DNA of 64,000 bases from an uncultured Ruminococcus sp. (GCA_902776185.1 CACYPH010000001.1:99940-163939), one strand, 5' to 3'; shown: positions 46,380 to 56,531, counted from the first letter of the stretch. Numbers and translations are program-made. The notes: a model not told the origin generated them from the letters alone.

Positions 46380-47426
46380 GTGATTAGTGTTATTGTACCG
46401 ATATACAACGCCGAAAGATTTCTTTCCGAATGTCTGGACAGTATCTGCCGTCAGACCGTCAAAGAGCTGGAGATCCTGCTGATCGACGACGGCAGCACCG
46501 ACAGCTCCGCAGAGATTTGTGACCGCTATGCCCGACAGGATGAGCGGATCCGCGTCTTTCGTAAAGAAAACAGCGGCGCCTCCGATACCCGCAACTTCGG
46601 TATCGATCAGGCGGCAGGTGAATATATCATGTTTTTTGACAGCGACGATTATGCTTCTCCCGATCTGTGCGAAAAGCTGCTCGCCGCTATGACCGCCGAC
46701 GGCACGGATTTTGCCTTCTGCGGTTATCTGAATATCGCTACGGCGAAAACCTCAAAGCGGCTGCTGTTTGACCGTTCCCGCACATTTTTCGGCGACGATT
46801 ACCGCCGTGAGATCCGAACGGCGACGTTGGGACCGACCGGCAGTCAGCTGCACAATCCCGAAAAGCTCGACAAGCTCACCCCGATCTGGGCGCGGCTTTA
46901 CAAAAGCGATATTATCCGCAGGTACAACATCCGCTATGTCGATCTGAGCAAGGTCCCGTCAGAGTGCCTGCTGTTCAACTTTGAATACTGTCTGAAGGCG
47001 CAGTCGGCGTCGTATGTTAACGAGGCGCTGTACGCCTACCGCAGAAATACCGGCGTTTCGCTGACCAAGCGTTTCCGAAAGGGACTATGGGACAAATGGA
47101 GCTATTGGATGGATTATACCGCGGCGATCATCAGCGGGCTCGGCGATCCCGAGGATTATCTCAGCGCCCGCTGCAGCCGTCTGTGCTGTTCGGTAATCCC
47201 GCTCGGCGGCAACGCCATGAAGCTGCCGACGCGGCGTGAGCGGCTCGCTGAGATGCGCACCTTCCTCAGCCGTGACGCTTACCGCACTGCCTTCGCTGAT
47301 TTTGACTGCGGCAATTGTCCCGTTTACTGGCGGCTGTTCTTTTATGCCGCAAAAAAACGCCGTGTTCGTTTATTTTATTTCCTGACATGGAGCATGAGAA
47401 AAATCCTCGATTTCAGAAAAAAGTGA
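46380..47426 (+). CDS. Glycosyltransferase family 2
   Basis: A 348-residue GT-A enzyme. VSVIVP-type opening (MISVIVPIYNAERFLSECLD), LLIDDGSTDSSAEI, NSGASDTRNFGIDQAAGEYI and the DxD motif FFDSDDYASPDL near 85. It starts at GTG 46380 directly after GCGGAGGTCACCA. The C-terminal 150 residues are variable with no membrane helix. Confidence 0.9.
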   Translation: MISVIVPIYNAERFLSECLDSICRQTVKELEILLIDDGSTDSSAEICDRYARQDERIRVFRKENSGASDTRNFGIDQAAGEYIMFFDSDDYASPDLCEKLLAAMTADGTDFAFCGYLNIATAKTSKRLLFDRSRTFFGDDYRREIRTATLGPTGSQLHNPEKLDKLTPIWARLYKSDIIRRYNIRYVDLSKVPSECLLFNFEYCLKAQSASYVNEALYAYRRNTGVSLTKRFRKGLWDKWSYWMDYTAAIISGLGDPEDYLSARCSRLCCSVIPLGGNAMKLPTRRERLAEMRTFLSRDAYRTAFADFDCGNCPVYWRLFFYAAKKRRVRLFYFLTWSMRKILDFRKK

Positions 47427-47439
47427 GATTGACCGTTAT

Positions 47440-48384
47440 ATGAGTGATTCACCCTTAGTTTCGATCGTTATCCCCGTTTACCGCGGCGATCCTTTTCTCA
47501 GAGAGGCGATAGAATCGTGCCTTGCGCAAACCTATCCGAACTATGAGATCATCGTGGTCAACGACGGTTCGGATGACGACGGAAAAACCGATGCGATTGC
47601 CGCCTCGTTCGGCGACAGGATCCGCTACTTTAAAAAAGAAAACGGCGGCGCGTCCAGTGCGCTGAATTACGGTATCTCTCAGATGAGGGGCGAATGGTTC
47701 GCGTGGCTGAGCCATGACGATCTCTTCCTTCCGCAAAAACTGGAAAAGCAGCTTGAGGCGGTCTCAGCCGCGGCCGACAGAGTTTGTGTCGTGCGCTGTA
47801 CTACCTCCGCGATCAACGAAACAGGCGAGCCGGTCTTTCGCCCGCAGCGAAAAATCAGCGGCGTTTTTACCGCTGAGCAGATGATGAAGATGCACTCGCT
47901 CAAAGAGGTCGGACTGTACGGCTGTACGCTTCTGATCCATAAAGAGATCATCGATCGCTGCGGCGGCTTTGACGAGGGTTTGCGCGCCGTGCAGGATGAG
48001 GATTATTGGAACAAAATTATGTTCGAGGGATACCCGTTCCTGAGTATTCCGGATACGTTGGTCAACAACCGCGTCCATCAGGCGCAGGCGACCAATCGTT
48101 ACCGAGAGCTTTTCGCAAAGGAGCATTACCTCATGTGCGAGAAGGTCAAGGCGCTTTATCTCGAAAATCCCGTCGGGCGGGAACGCCTGACTGAAATATT
48201 TACTTATAAACAGTATAAAGAGCGTCGAAAAGAAGGCGCGGCGCTTTTGAAACAGGCACTGCGATCCGCGTCCGGCTTCAGCCTCAGACGCGAGGCCGGG
48301 TTTATCTTCTATTCGCTCAGCGGCGCGTTTTATGCCGCAATCAAAAAGCTGTACCGCAGACTGGTGGTCTTAAAACACCGATAG
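47440..48384 (+). CDS. Glycosyltransferase family 2
   Basis: A 314-residue GT-A enzyme with LVSIVIPVYRGDPFLREAIE, IIVVNDGSDDDGKTDAI, NGGASSALNYGISQMRGEWF and AWLSHDDLFLPQKL (the DxD equivalent is HDD). It lies 13 nt after the previous gene with a weak RBS, suggesting coupling. The basic C-terminus (AIKKLYRRLVVLKHR) may touch the membrane. Donor unknown. Confidence 0.9.
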   Translation: MSDSPLVSIVIPVYRGDPFLREAIESCLAQTYPNYEIIVVNDGSDDDGKTDAIAASFGDRIRYFKKENGGASSALNYGISQMRGEWFAWLSHDDLFLPQKLEKQLEAVSAAADRVCVVRCTTSAINETGEPVFRPQRKISGVFTAEQMMKMHSLKEVGLYGCTLLIHKEIIDRCGGFDEGLRAVQDEDYWNKIMFEGYPFLSIPDTLVNNRVHQAQATNRYRELFAKEHYLMCEKVKALYLENPVGRERLTEIFTYKQYKERRKEGAALLKQALRSASGFSLRREAGFIFYSLSGAFYAAIKKLYRRLVVLKHR

Positions 48385-48414
48385 TTCACTGAAAACGAGA
48401 GGAGGATAACGGAA

Positions 48415-49512
48415 TTGCTTGCATATGTAATGCTTCTTCTGCTGCCTCTCATTGTATTCGCCTTCATTGTATTAGTCATCCATCGCGGGATCTATGTTTA
48501 CTCGCTCAAGGAGGAGCGGATCCTTCTCGGCGTCTTCTTCGCGATCTTCTTCCTGCTGCTGTGCCTGCGCGGCAAATCCGTCGGCGTCGACCTGGAAAAC
48601 TACCTCCATCGCTATTATCAGATCAGCAGAATCGATCTTGCCGGAGTCTTTGAGAAACAGGTTCCCGTCGATATCGGATACGGCTTGCTCAACAAGCTGT
48701 TTGCCGTACTCGGCGTCAGCGACAGAGTGTTCATCATCCTGATAGCGATACTCACGGTATTCCCGCTCGCGTGGCTGTATATTACCGAAACCGATAACTG
48801 GATGCTCACTGTCAGCCTGTTTATCATTCTGCCGATTTTTTCCATCTGCTTTACGGGCTTACGCCAGTCGCTGGCAATCGCGGCGGTACCGCTCCAGTTT
48901 TACTTTACAAAAAAGAAAAACATCATCGGATTTTTGCTGGCGGTATTGCTGGCGTATCTGTTCCATTCCACCGCGATTTTTACCCTGATCCTGTATCCTG
49001 TCTATCATATCAGGATCAAAAAGACATGGCTGCTCGGGCTGATTCCGCTGATGGCGGCGATATATATCTTCAACCGCCAGCTCTACAGCCTGACGGTCCG
49101 GCTGCTGGGCGGAAAGTTTGAGGAACGCTACGGCGAGATCGGCAACACCGGTGCATACGAAATGCTTTTGCTGTTCGTTCTGTTTGCGGTGGTCAGCTTT
49201 GTACTGACGGATGAGAATTTGATGGACGATGATGATTTCGGCTTGCGGAACCTGCTGCTGCTGACAGTCGTTTTCCAGTTCTTCGCTCCGGTCAACTCCA
49301 TTGCGATGCGATTGAATTATTACTTCCTCGTGTTTATTCCGATCGCCGTACCCCGTATGCTGGTACTGCATAAAGTACGCTATCGTAAGTTTGCGCTTGC
49401 GGCACAGTCCGTGATGGTCGTTGCTTTTTCGGGATACTTTCTGTACAAAGCGTACCGCGGCGGCGATTCGATGCATGTTTTCAAGTATGTACCCTTCTGG
49501 AGGGATTCATGA
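48415..49512 (+). CDS. EpsG-family membrane protein (probable repeat-unit polymerase)
   Basis: A 365-residue protein with about ten membrane helices, SVGVDLENYLHRYYQ near residue 52 and SICFTGLRQSLAIAAVPLQF near 140. The GLRQ motif in a loop before a helix is typical of EpsG/Wzy-like proteins. It should polymerise repeat units on the outer face. The start is TTG 48415 after GAGGAGG. It overlaps the next gene by 4 nt. Confidence 0.82.
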   Translation: MLAYVMLLLLPLIVFAFIVLVIHRGIYVYSLKEERILLGVFFAIFFLLLCLRGKSVGVDLENYLHRYYQISRIDLAGVFEKQVPVDIGYGLLNKLFAVLGVSDRVFIILIAILTVFPLAWLYITETDNWMLTVSLFIILPIFSICFTGLRQSLAIAAVPLQFYFTKKKNIIGFLLAVLLAYLFHSTAIFTLILYPVYHIRIKKTWLLGLIPLMAAIYIFNRQLYSLTVRLLGGKFEERYGEIGNTGAYEMLLLFVLFAVVSFVLTDENLMDDDDFGLRNLLLLTVVFQFFAPVNSIAMRLNYYFLVFIPIAVPRMLVLHKVRYRKFALAAQSVMVVAFSGYFLYKAYRGGDSMHVFKYVPFWRDS

Positions 49513-50699
49513 AAGCGGTGCAGATCAACATCTCCTGTCAAAGCGGCAGTACCGGAAGGCTCTGCGCTGCGATCAGCGATCTGCTGACGCAGAAGCAAAT
49601 TGAGAATTATGTCCTCTATTATAACGGGGCAGACGGTCTTGCGACAGGAATCAAATATACCGATAAACAGCGCGTGAACCTTGCGGCGCTCGCATCCCGC
49701 GTAATGGGAAACTGGGGCTTTGAGGGCAGGGGATCTACCCGGCGGCTGATCGCGCTGTTGGAACAAATACAGCCCGATGTGATCCACCTGCATAACCTGC
49801 ACAGCCATGCATGCAGCCTTGAAATGCTGTTTGCGTGGATCAGGAAGCGCAGGGTGAAGGTTTTGTGGACGATGCATGACTGCTGGGCGTTTACCGGCTA
49901 TTGCGTGCATTATGATATGATCGGGTGCGACAGATGGCGGACAGGGTGTCATGACTGTCCGCAGAAGAGAAGCTATTCGTGGTTCTTCGACCGCAGCGCG
50001 GCGCTCTGGCAAAAGAAGAAAGAGCTTACCCGCGGCCTTGATCTGACGCTGATCGCTCCGTCCGAATGGGCGGCTCAGCAGACGCGGCAGTCATTTTTGG
50101 GGAATTACCCCGTCAAAGTCATCTATAACGGCATCGATCTGAAAGTTTTTTGCCCCACCGAAAGCGACACAAGGTCACGTTACGGCGTCGGTGAAAAGCG
50201 CCTGGTGCTCGGCGTTGCGTACGGATGGGGGAGAAAGAAAGGGCTCGATGTATTTGTCGAGCTTGCCGGCAGGCTCGGCTCAGAGTACCGCATTCTGCTT
50301 GTCGGCGTCAGCGAACAGCAGGCGGCAAAGCTGCCCCCTGAGATCATTTCCGTTTCCCGCACACAGGATCAAAGCGAGCTTGCCGCGCTCTATACGGCGG
50401 CGGACGTCTTTGTGAATCCGACAAGGGAGGAAGTGCTCGGAATGACCAATCTCGAGGCGCTGGCCTGCGGGACGCCGGTGATTACCTTTGATTCCGGCGG
50501 CAGTCCGGAGACGATCGATGACAGCTGCGGCGCGGTGGTCAAAAAGGACGATATTGCTGCTCTTGAGAGCGAGATCATCCGTGTATGTGAAGAAAAGCCC
50601 TATGCTTCCGAGGCGTGTATCGCCCGTGCAAGGCGGTTTGAGATCGGCAGCCGCTTCAGGGATTATATCCGTCTGTATGAGGAAGAGGGATTATGCTGA
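49509..50699 (+). CDS. Glycosyltransferase family 4 (with WcaC-like N-terminus)
   Basis: A 396-residue GT-B enzyme. The opening MKAVQINISCQSGSTGRLCA, LHNLHSHACSLEML and MHDCWAFTGYCVHYDMIGCD, RWRTGCHDCPQ are the fingerprint of a group of colanic-acid-type transferases. The C-terminal donor site is FVNPTREEVLGMTNLEALAC near 305-325 with GTPVITFDSGGSPE. The ATG overlaps the stop of the EpsG-like gene (ATGA). It is the last gene of the first block of the locus. Confidence 0.9.
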   Translation: MKAVQINISCQSGSTGRLCAAISDLLTQKQIENYVLYYNGADGLATGIKYTDKQRVNLAALASRVMGNWGFEGRGSTRRLIALLEQIQPDVIHLHNLHSHACSLEMLFAWIRKRRVKVLWTMHDCWAFTGYCVHYDMIGCDRWRTGCHDCPQKRSYSWFFDRSAALWQKKKELTRGLDLTLIAPSEWAAQQTRQSFLGNYPVKVIYNGIDLKVFCPTESDTRSRYGVGEKRLVLGVAYGWGRKKGLDVFVELAGRLGSEYRILLVGVSEQQAAKLPPEIISVSRTQDQSELAALYTAADVFVNPTREEVLGMTNLEALACGTPVITFDSGGSPETIDDSCGAVVKKDDIAALESEIIRVCEEKPYASEACIARARRFEIGSRFRDYIRLYEEEGLC

Positions 50700-50722
50700 T
50701 CGGGGAATCAGCATCACAAAAG

Positions 50723-50812
50723 TATAATAGAGGTTGTTTTGTAATTGGTATTTTCGCATGTAAAGGAAAACAGCCTTTATGATAAATATTCTTTAGAAAG
50801 GGAGAAAACACT
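50723..50812 (+). promoter_or_regulatory. Leader of the large repeat protein with stable hairpin
   Basis: A TATAAT (50723-50728) without a good -35 is followed at once by a 9-bp stem, GGTTGTTTT (50732-50740) with AAAACAGCC (50767-50775). AAGGGAGAAAACACT then leads into the ATG. The hairpin could be a weak attenuator between the glycosyltransferase block and this gene. Confidence 0.4.
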
Positions 50813-53800
50813 ATGCACAAACACATCACAAAAGTAGTATCCTTAGTGATGGCCCTGATGATGGTAATCAGCCTGTGTACCGTAGCGGCTGCTGCGACCA
50901 CCTGGTCGGATAACGGCGGCAACGTTGTCTATAACGACGCGACCTTCGGTACCAACGGTTACTACAATGTCATTTCTAACAAGACTTGGACATTGGTTCC
51001 GGGCGCGGCGACTGAGACAGAGCTTGTTCTGAACAACTCTAACGGTTCCCGCAGACAGGTCCTGCACGTTCTCGAGTGCGACCCGTCGAACCCCGATATC
51101 TCGATCATCCCCGGTTACTACAACATCGACAAGGACATCTCCAACAACGATAACTGGGTGGCTGCCGGCATGACCGACATGACCGCCAAGTATGAGAACG
51201 AGCTCGGCTACAATGTTGTCTGCGGTATGAACACCGCGCTGGCTTATGACAACAACGCGCCTTACTCCTATCTCGTTTATAACGGTGAGGTTCTGGTTGA
51301 CCGCAACAACAGCATCAACAACTTCCATTCCGGCGGCTGCCAGACATTGCTCTGCGTCTATAAGGATGCTGAGACAGGCGCATGCTCCTGCGAGCTGCGC
51401 ACCGCTGCTCAGGGTCTGCGCGGCGACGAGTGGCAGGCAATCGGCGCAAACTTCGCTATGACCGTCAACAACGGCGAACTGGTCACTAAGACAGAAGAGC
51501 GTACCACCTCTGCTGCTGCCCGTTCTATGATCGGCGTCAAGGAAGACGGTACCCTCGTGCTCGTTATGAACGACGGCCGCGGCGCCAACAACTCGATCGG
51601 TTTCTGCACCTATGAGCTGGGCGAGTCCATGCTGGCTCTCGGCTGTAAGTGGGCTTTCAACTGTGACGGCGGCGGTTCCTCGGGCTTCGTTACCAAGCGT
51701 GCCGGTGAGGATACCAACACCATGCGTTCCGTTCCCTGTGACGGCGCTGAGCGTCCCACCATCAACGGCATCTTTATCGTTTCCAACGTTGCTCCCACAG
51801 GCGTCCTGAACAACGTTGATATCACCTCCGACTACGACTACTTTGCTCCCGGCACCAGCTACACCTTCGGCGCTGACGCGATCGACACCCACGGCTATGC
51901 GATGGATATGCCCGCAGATGCTGCATGGCAGCTGTCCGATACATCCTTCGGTTCGATCAATAACGGCGCGTTCACCTCCGGCGGTACTCTGGGCGACGTA
52001 GACGTACAGGTAACCTCTGCCAACACAGACGTTACCGACAGAACCGTCATCTTCTCCAATAATAAGAACTGGAACACTGTCAACATCTATTACTGGAGCG
52101 ATGATAACGACAAAATGGTAGATTGGCCCGGCACTGCGATGACCGAGTATGATCAGAACGAGTACGGCGAGAAGAGATACAGCTTTGAGCTGCCGGCAGG
52201 CGCTACCAAGTTCATCATCAATAACGGCACCGATCAGACTTCCAACATCGACTTCACCGGCAAGACCGGTATCTATCTCGATGACAACAATGCCGTTCAG
52301 ACATATGACATCAGCCGCAAGGTTGTCGGTTCCAAGACCATCCATATTGCGAACCCGACTACCCTGAATCTCTCTTCCACAGAGACAACCCTGCCTTATT
52401 CCACTGCTGCTAAGGTCCGTACCCTGACTCTCCCGATCGTTGCGAAGATCGGCGAGGCTAACGTTTATACCGACGGTTCTACCTACAGCACAGCCATTAC
52501 TCCCGCAGGCAGCGGTTCTATCAACGGTCTTACCTTCACCGCGACCGAAGATACTTCTATTTCTGTCTCGACAATCACCCTGACCTATCTGCCCACCAAT
52601 ACCGAGATGACCTATACGGTCAACTACGGTAAGGGAAGCGAGATCGTTTTTGACTTTGAGAACAATGACAGAAACGGTCTTGTCGGCTTTGCTGAGGCAA
52701 GAAAGTACTTTGACGATAACGAAGTTCCCGTAGAAAATCAGTTTAACAAGCTCATCTCCGGCGGTCAGATCGATATCTCCTGCGGTTCCGAAACCTTTAT
52801 CGCTTCCAAGGAGAACGGCGGTCAGGTCCATAACGGCGACTATGCACTGGGCGTCAACTATGACTTCCGCAATACCACCTTCAACAGCTGGGTATACGCG
52901 ATCCTCTACAAAATCAGCGCCCCCACTGTCCTGAAGGATACCGTCAACGGCGAGAACGCAACCGGTATCGGCGCTTGGGTTTATGTACCGAAGGGCTTCA
53001 GTAACCCCGACGGAGATACCGCAGGTTCTCTGTCCATGCAGTTCTCCATTTATGTCGGTAACAGAGACGCCGAAACCGGTGAACTGACCATGGCAGGTTC
53101 CACTGAGCTGAACATGCAGTACAACGGCAAAAACCTGAACGCTCTCAAGGAAGCTGACATTCCTGAGAACAGATGGGTCTATGTCAAGGCAACTCTGCCT
53201 ACTAATTACAACTATGCTTCTACCTGTGATCCCACTCAGCCTCTGCTGGGCCGCTGCCCGTCCTTTATCCGTATGTACATCAAGCCCACCCGTGCGCAGA
53301 TGCTGACATACTATTTCGATGACTTTACCCTCGACTACAGCTCTGCTGTTGACGACCGTAATCCCCCTGTCATCTCCAACGCTACCTACTGCACCAACGA
53401 TACCAATATCGAGTTTGCAGATCAGACAATCGACACCAACGTTGTTTCCTTCGACGCGAGCATCGCCGACTATGCTGCCTCCAACGCAGAGGGTCTGGAC
53501 TACAGCTCCGCGAAGATCTATGTTGACGGCGTTGCTCAGAGCGGCGTAAGAGCTTCCGGTTCCTCGATGGGTATCCAGAATGTTGTTCTGTCCAACGGCC
53601 TGCACAAGATCACCTTTGAGATCGCCGATAAGCTCGGCAACGCGACCACCCTGACGAAGTCGATCACCGTGAACGCAGCTGCAGCGAAGTCCGGCGTGAC
53701 CATCGTCGGTCACAACGACAAGGGCAACGTTCCCGAGTATGACTCTGTTTACTATATCGACGTCAAGGCAGCGGCTGCTGAGGACATCGATACGATTAAT

Positions 53801-56083
53801 ACTACTCTCTACCTCAACACCGCGAACAAGTGGGAGCTCGATCACATCACCACTCCCGCGGGCGTTACTGTCGACTATGACGTCAATAAAGTTGAGCCCA
53901 ACAAGGTCATCCTGACCATCACCAATGATTCCGCTCTGACAGGCGAGCAGATCCTCGCTTCTATCCCTGTACGTGTATGGTCTTATGACGAGAGCACTAT
54001 CAGAGATATCAATGATTCTACTCTGACCAAGGCTGAGAAGTTTGCTACCAGCTATCTGCCGAAGGTCAACGTGACCGCCAACGTTCTGGTCGGCGATATC
54101 ACCTATACCGACGACAGCAAGGGTACCTTCAACGGCACCGTTGATGTTGCTACCATGCTGATGGCTGCCAACAATCCGTGGCACGATCACGACGCTGAAC
54201 TCACCGTTCAGAACAAGGAAGCTTCCTGCACAGAGGAAGGCTATGAGAATCGCACCTACTGCGAGACCTGCGGTTCTGTCGTTGACTGGGGCACCACCGT
54301 TCCGGCTAAGAGCCACAGCTATGTCCTGACCGAAGGTCAGTTCGTCTGCTCCGACTGTGAAGACGTTCTCGATACCACCGGCTTCAACGGCACCCGTGAG
54401 ATCGGCGGCGAGCTTTACTTCTTCATCGCAGGCAACCTCGTCTCCGGCTGGCAGACCGAGGGCACTGATTCCTACTACTTCGATCCGACAACCTTCGCTG
54501 CTGTTGACGGCGCTCAGACCATCGACGGCCTCGACTACGTCTTCACCGACAAGGTCCTGACCAAGGGCGCATGGAAGGTCACCGAAGAGGGTAGAGCTTA
54601 CTACTGGGCAGGCAAGCCCAAGCACGCTGAGTGGGCGGAGATCGAAGGCGAGACCTACCACTTCAACGCTGCCGGTATTGCCGCGACAGGCTATCAGCCG
54701 ATCGCTCAGGGTAAAAAGTACACCCTGTATCACTTCACCGAGACCGGCGCGCTGATCGAGACAATCGAGCAGGAAAACGGCATCTTCTTCACCCCCGAGG
54801 ATGCAAAGGAAATCTACTACTTCAAGGACGGCTACCTCTTCGTCGCCGGCCTCGTAGAGTACAACTATGAGTACTACTACTTCCCGAGCTCCTTCCGCGC
54901 AATGCGCAACTCCTCCAGATACATCGATGCTCAGGGCGCTCACGGCTATGTTCCCGAGGGCTACTACAGCTTCGACGACGACTGCCATATCATCTATGAC
55001 TTCAAGAACGGCGTCCAGGAGGACGGTACCGTTTACAGAAACGGCATCAAGCTCAAGGCTTACCAGCTTTACAACGACGGTGACGACTGGTACTTCATTG
55101 CTGAGAACAACAGAATCGCTAAGGATGCAAAGCGCTATCTGAATGCTGCTGTTGTCGAAGGCACCGATTTCGCTGTCGGTTACTACATCTTTGATGAGGA
55201 CGGCAAGATGGTCGATCTCAACGGTCCCGACGAGAACGACTATTTCTACATCCACAACGAGAAGCAGAAGGCTTACAAGCTTTGTGAGTATAAAGGCGCT
55301 TGGTACTTAGTCGCTGAGTACAACAAGATTGCAAGAGATCAGAAGCGTTATTTGAACGCATCTGTCGTAGAGGGTACACCTTTCGAGGTCGGCTACTACT
55401 ACTTCGATGCTGACGGTAAATATACTGCCATGAACGGTCCGCAGGCTGACGGCTACTTCTATGTCAACGACGTCAAGCAGACTGCATACTCGCTCCACCT
55501 CTATGAGGGTAACTACTACTTCGTCGTAGAGTACAACAAGTATGCTAAGGACGCCAGACGTTATCTGACAGCCGAAAACCTTGAGGGTACAGGTTACTCG
55601 CCCGGTTACTACAACTTCGACGAAGACGGCAAGATGATCGTCAAGGACGGTCCCTGGACTGACGGTTACTTCTATAACCACAACGTTCAGGTTAAGGCTT
55701 ACAAGGTCGTTGAGTTCGACGGTAACTACTACTTCGTTGCAGAGAACAACAAGTATGTCAAGAGCGTAACCCGCAACATCACCGCCGAGATGGCAGGCGA
55801 TCTTATCCCTGCCGGCAAGTACGAGTTTGACGCAGACGGCAAGATGGTCTACAGACAGGGCCCGAACGCTGACGGTTACTTCTATCGCGAGAACCAGAAG
55901 GTTAAGGCTTATGAGCTCTGCGAATACAACGGCGATTACTACCTCGTAGCAGAGAATAACAAGTACGTCAAGAGCGCTACCCGTAAGATCCAGGCTGCAT
56001 GGCTCAAGACCGATGAGGTCTCGGGCATCGCTCCCGGCTCCTATGAGTTCGACGCAGACGGCAAGATGATTCTTCCCGACTAA
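50813..56083 (+). CDS. Very large secreted phosphodiester-glycosidase / multi-repeat surface protein
   Basis: A 1756-residue exported protein. Signal peptide 1-28. Residues about 75-325 are a phosphodiester glycosidase (NAGPA-type) domain with VLVMNDGRGANNSIG and the NCDGGGSSGFVTK motif near 283. About 418-505 resembles a CBM26-type starch-binding module (VNIYYWSDDNDKMVDWPGTA). About 610-840 is a beta-sandwich, about 845-955 Ig-like, about 960-1085 cohesin-like. Two CxxC pairs lie near 1140-1175. About 1180-1310 contains short choline/glucan-binding-like repeats. From about 1316 to the end are six units of roughly 71 residues, typically NGPxxDGYFYxxNxKxKAYx...YYxVAExNK...GxYxFDxDGKM. The repeats probably bind a surface polymer. 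Same-direction capsule genes surround it. Confidence 0.88.
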   Translation: MHKHITKVVSLVMALMMVISLCTVAAAATTWSDNGGNVVYNDATFGTNGYYNVISNKTWTLVPGAATETELVLNNSNGSRRQVLHVLECDPSNPDISIIPGYYNIDKDISNNDNWVAAGMTDMTAKYENELGYNVVCGMNTALAYDNNAPYSYLVYNGEVLVDRNNSINNFHSGGCQTLLCVYKDAETGACSCELRTAAQGLRGDEWQAIGANFAMTVNNGELVTKTEERTTSAAARSMIGVKEDGTLVLVMNDGRGANNSIGFCTYELGESMLALGCKWAFNCDGGGSSGFVTKRAGEDTNTMRSVPCDGAERPTINGIFIVSNVAPTGVLNNVDITSDYDYFAPGTSYTFGADAIDTHGYAMDMPADAAWQLSDTSFGSINNGAFTSGGTLGDVDVQVTSANTDVTDRTVIFSNNKNWNTVNIYYWSDDNDKMVDWPGTAMTEYDQNEYGEKRYSFELPAGATKFIINNGTDQTSNIDFTGKTGIYLDDNNAVQTYDISRKVVGSKTIHIANPTTLNLSSTETTLPYSTAAKVRTLTLPIVAKIGEANVYTDGSTYSTAITPAGSGSINGLTFTATEDTSISVSTITLTYLPTNTEMTYTVNYGKGSEIVFDFENNDRNGLVGFAEARKYFDDNEVPVENQFNKLISGGQIDISCGSETFIASKENGGQVHNGDYALGVNYDFRNTTFNSWVYAILYKISAPTVLKDTVNGENATGIGAWVYVPKGFSNPDGDTAGSLSMQFSIYVGNRDAETGELTMAGSTELNMQYNGKNLNALKEADIPENRWVYVKATLPTNYNYASTCDPTQPLLGRCPSFIRMYIKPTRAQMLTYYFDDFTLDYSSAVDDRNPPVISNATYCTNDTNIEFADQTIDTNVVSFDASIADYAASNAEGLDYSSAKIYVDGVAQSGVRASGSSMGIQNVVLSNGLHKITFEIADKLGNATTLTKSITVNAAAAKSGVTIVGHNDKGNVPEYDSVYYIDVKAAAAEDIDTINTTLYLNTANKWELDHITTPAGVTVDYDVNKVEPNKVILTITNDSALTGEQILASIPVRVWSYDESTIRDINDSTLTKAEKFATSYLPKVNVTANVLVGDITYTDDSKGTFNGTVDVATMLMAANNPWHDHDAELTVQNKEASCTEEGYENRTYCETCGSVVDWGTTVPAKSHSYVLTEGQFVCSDCEDVLDTTGFNGTREIGGELYFFIAGNLVSGWQTEGTDSYYFDPTTFAAVDGAQTIDGLDYVFTDKVLTKGAWKVTEEGRAYYWAGKPKHAEWAEIEGETYHFNAAGIAATGYQPIAQGKKYTLYHFTETGALIETIEQENGIFFTPEDAKEIYYFKDGYLFVAGLVEYNYEYYYFPSSFRAMRNSSRYIDAQGAHGYVPEGYYSFDDDCHIIYDFKNGVQEDGTVYRNGIKLKAYQLYNDGDDWYFIAENNRIAKDAKRYLNAAVVEGTDFAVGYYIFDEDGKMVDLNGPDENDYFYIHNEKQKAYKLCEYKGAWYLVAEYNKIARDQKRYLNASVVEGTPFEVGYYYFDADGKYTAMNGPQADGYFYVNDVKQTAYSLHLYEGNYYFVVEYNKYAKDARRYLTAENLEGTGYSPGYYNFDEDGKMIVKDGPWTDGYFYNHNVQVKAYKVVEFDGNYYFVAENNKYVKSVTRNITAEMAGDLIPAGKYEFDADGKMVYRQGPNADGYFYRENQKVKAYELCEYNGDYYLVAENNKYVKSATRKIQAAWLKTDEVSGIAPGSYEFDADGKMILPD

Positions 56084-56093
56084 AAATATGATC

Positions 56094-56126
56094 ATTCTCC
56101 AAGCTCCCTTCGGGGGGCTTGGAGAA
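56094..56126 (+). terminator. Strong hairpin after the large repeat protein
   Basis: TTCTCCAAGC(T)CCC-ttcg-GGGGGCTTGGAGAA, a stable stem with a UUCG tetraloop but no following T tract. It may stall or process the transcript rather than end it. Confidence 0.6.
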
Positions 56127-56254
56127 ATGCGCTTTGTTGGGAACTTATTGAAAGCGTCCGCATCCACCCGAATTGCATCCGCGAAGGTGCGTAAGCAATT
56201 ATCCGCAGCAACTATGTGGTCGGTTATGCAGCATCCGAGGAGCCTGCCGATCAT

Positions 56255-56504
56255 AGAGCCCACAGAGCATCCGACAGATGCTTCCGTACTCAACGGTTCT
56301 GTAGGCGACTACTTCTACATTGACGACGTTCTGCAGAAGGCCTATCAGCTGCTCGAGTTCGAAGGCAATTATTATCTGGTCGCTGAGAAGCACAAGATCT
56401 GCAAGAACGATACCCGTAAGATTCAGGCTGCATGGGTAGGCAATACCAGTATCACTCCCGGCACCTACACCTTCGATGCAGACGGCAAGATGATTCTTGA
56501 ATAA
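56255..56504 (+). pseudogene. Fragment of a third repeat-protein gene
   Basis: In frame from about 56255 it encodes PIIEPTEHPTDASVLNGSVG, DYFYIDDVLQKAYQLLEFEG and further to FDADGKMILE and a stop. This matches the repeat unit of the neighbouring genes, especially the PEPVTEPPTEALNGPVGDYF unit of the 57519 protein. Upstream there is no signal peptide, and possible starts (56088, 56128, 56214) lack a ribosome binding site. The region before 56255 reads as unrelated sequence. It looks like the 3' end of a gene whose front was lost, probably by recombination between repeats. Confidence 0.65.
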
Positions 56505-56531
56505 AACCAATCAATGATATGCAATATATCG

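Noticed and set aside
50843-55255. A 1470-codon open frame on the minus strand opposite the large repeat protein
   Set aside because: It mirrors the codon bias and repeats of the plus-strand gene, which has a signal peptide, RBS and recognisable domains; the antisense frame has none.
56127-56215. A third copy of the pseudoknot element
   Set aside because: It shares only an AAAGC-GTCCGC-like string and lacks the P1 and P2 pairings of the two good copies.
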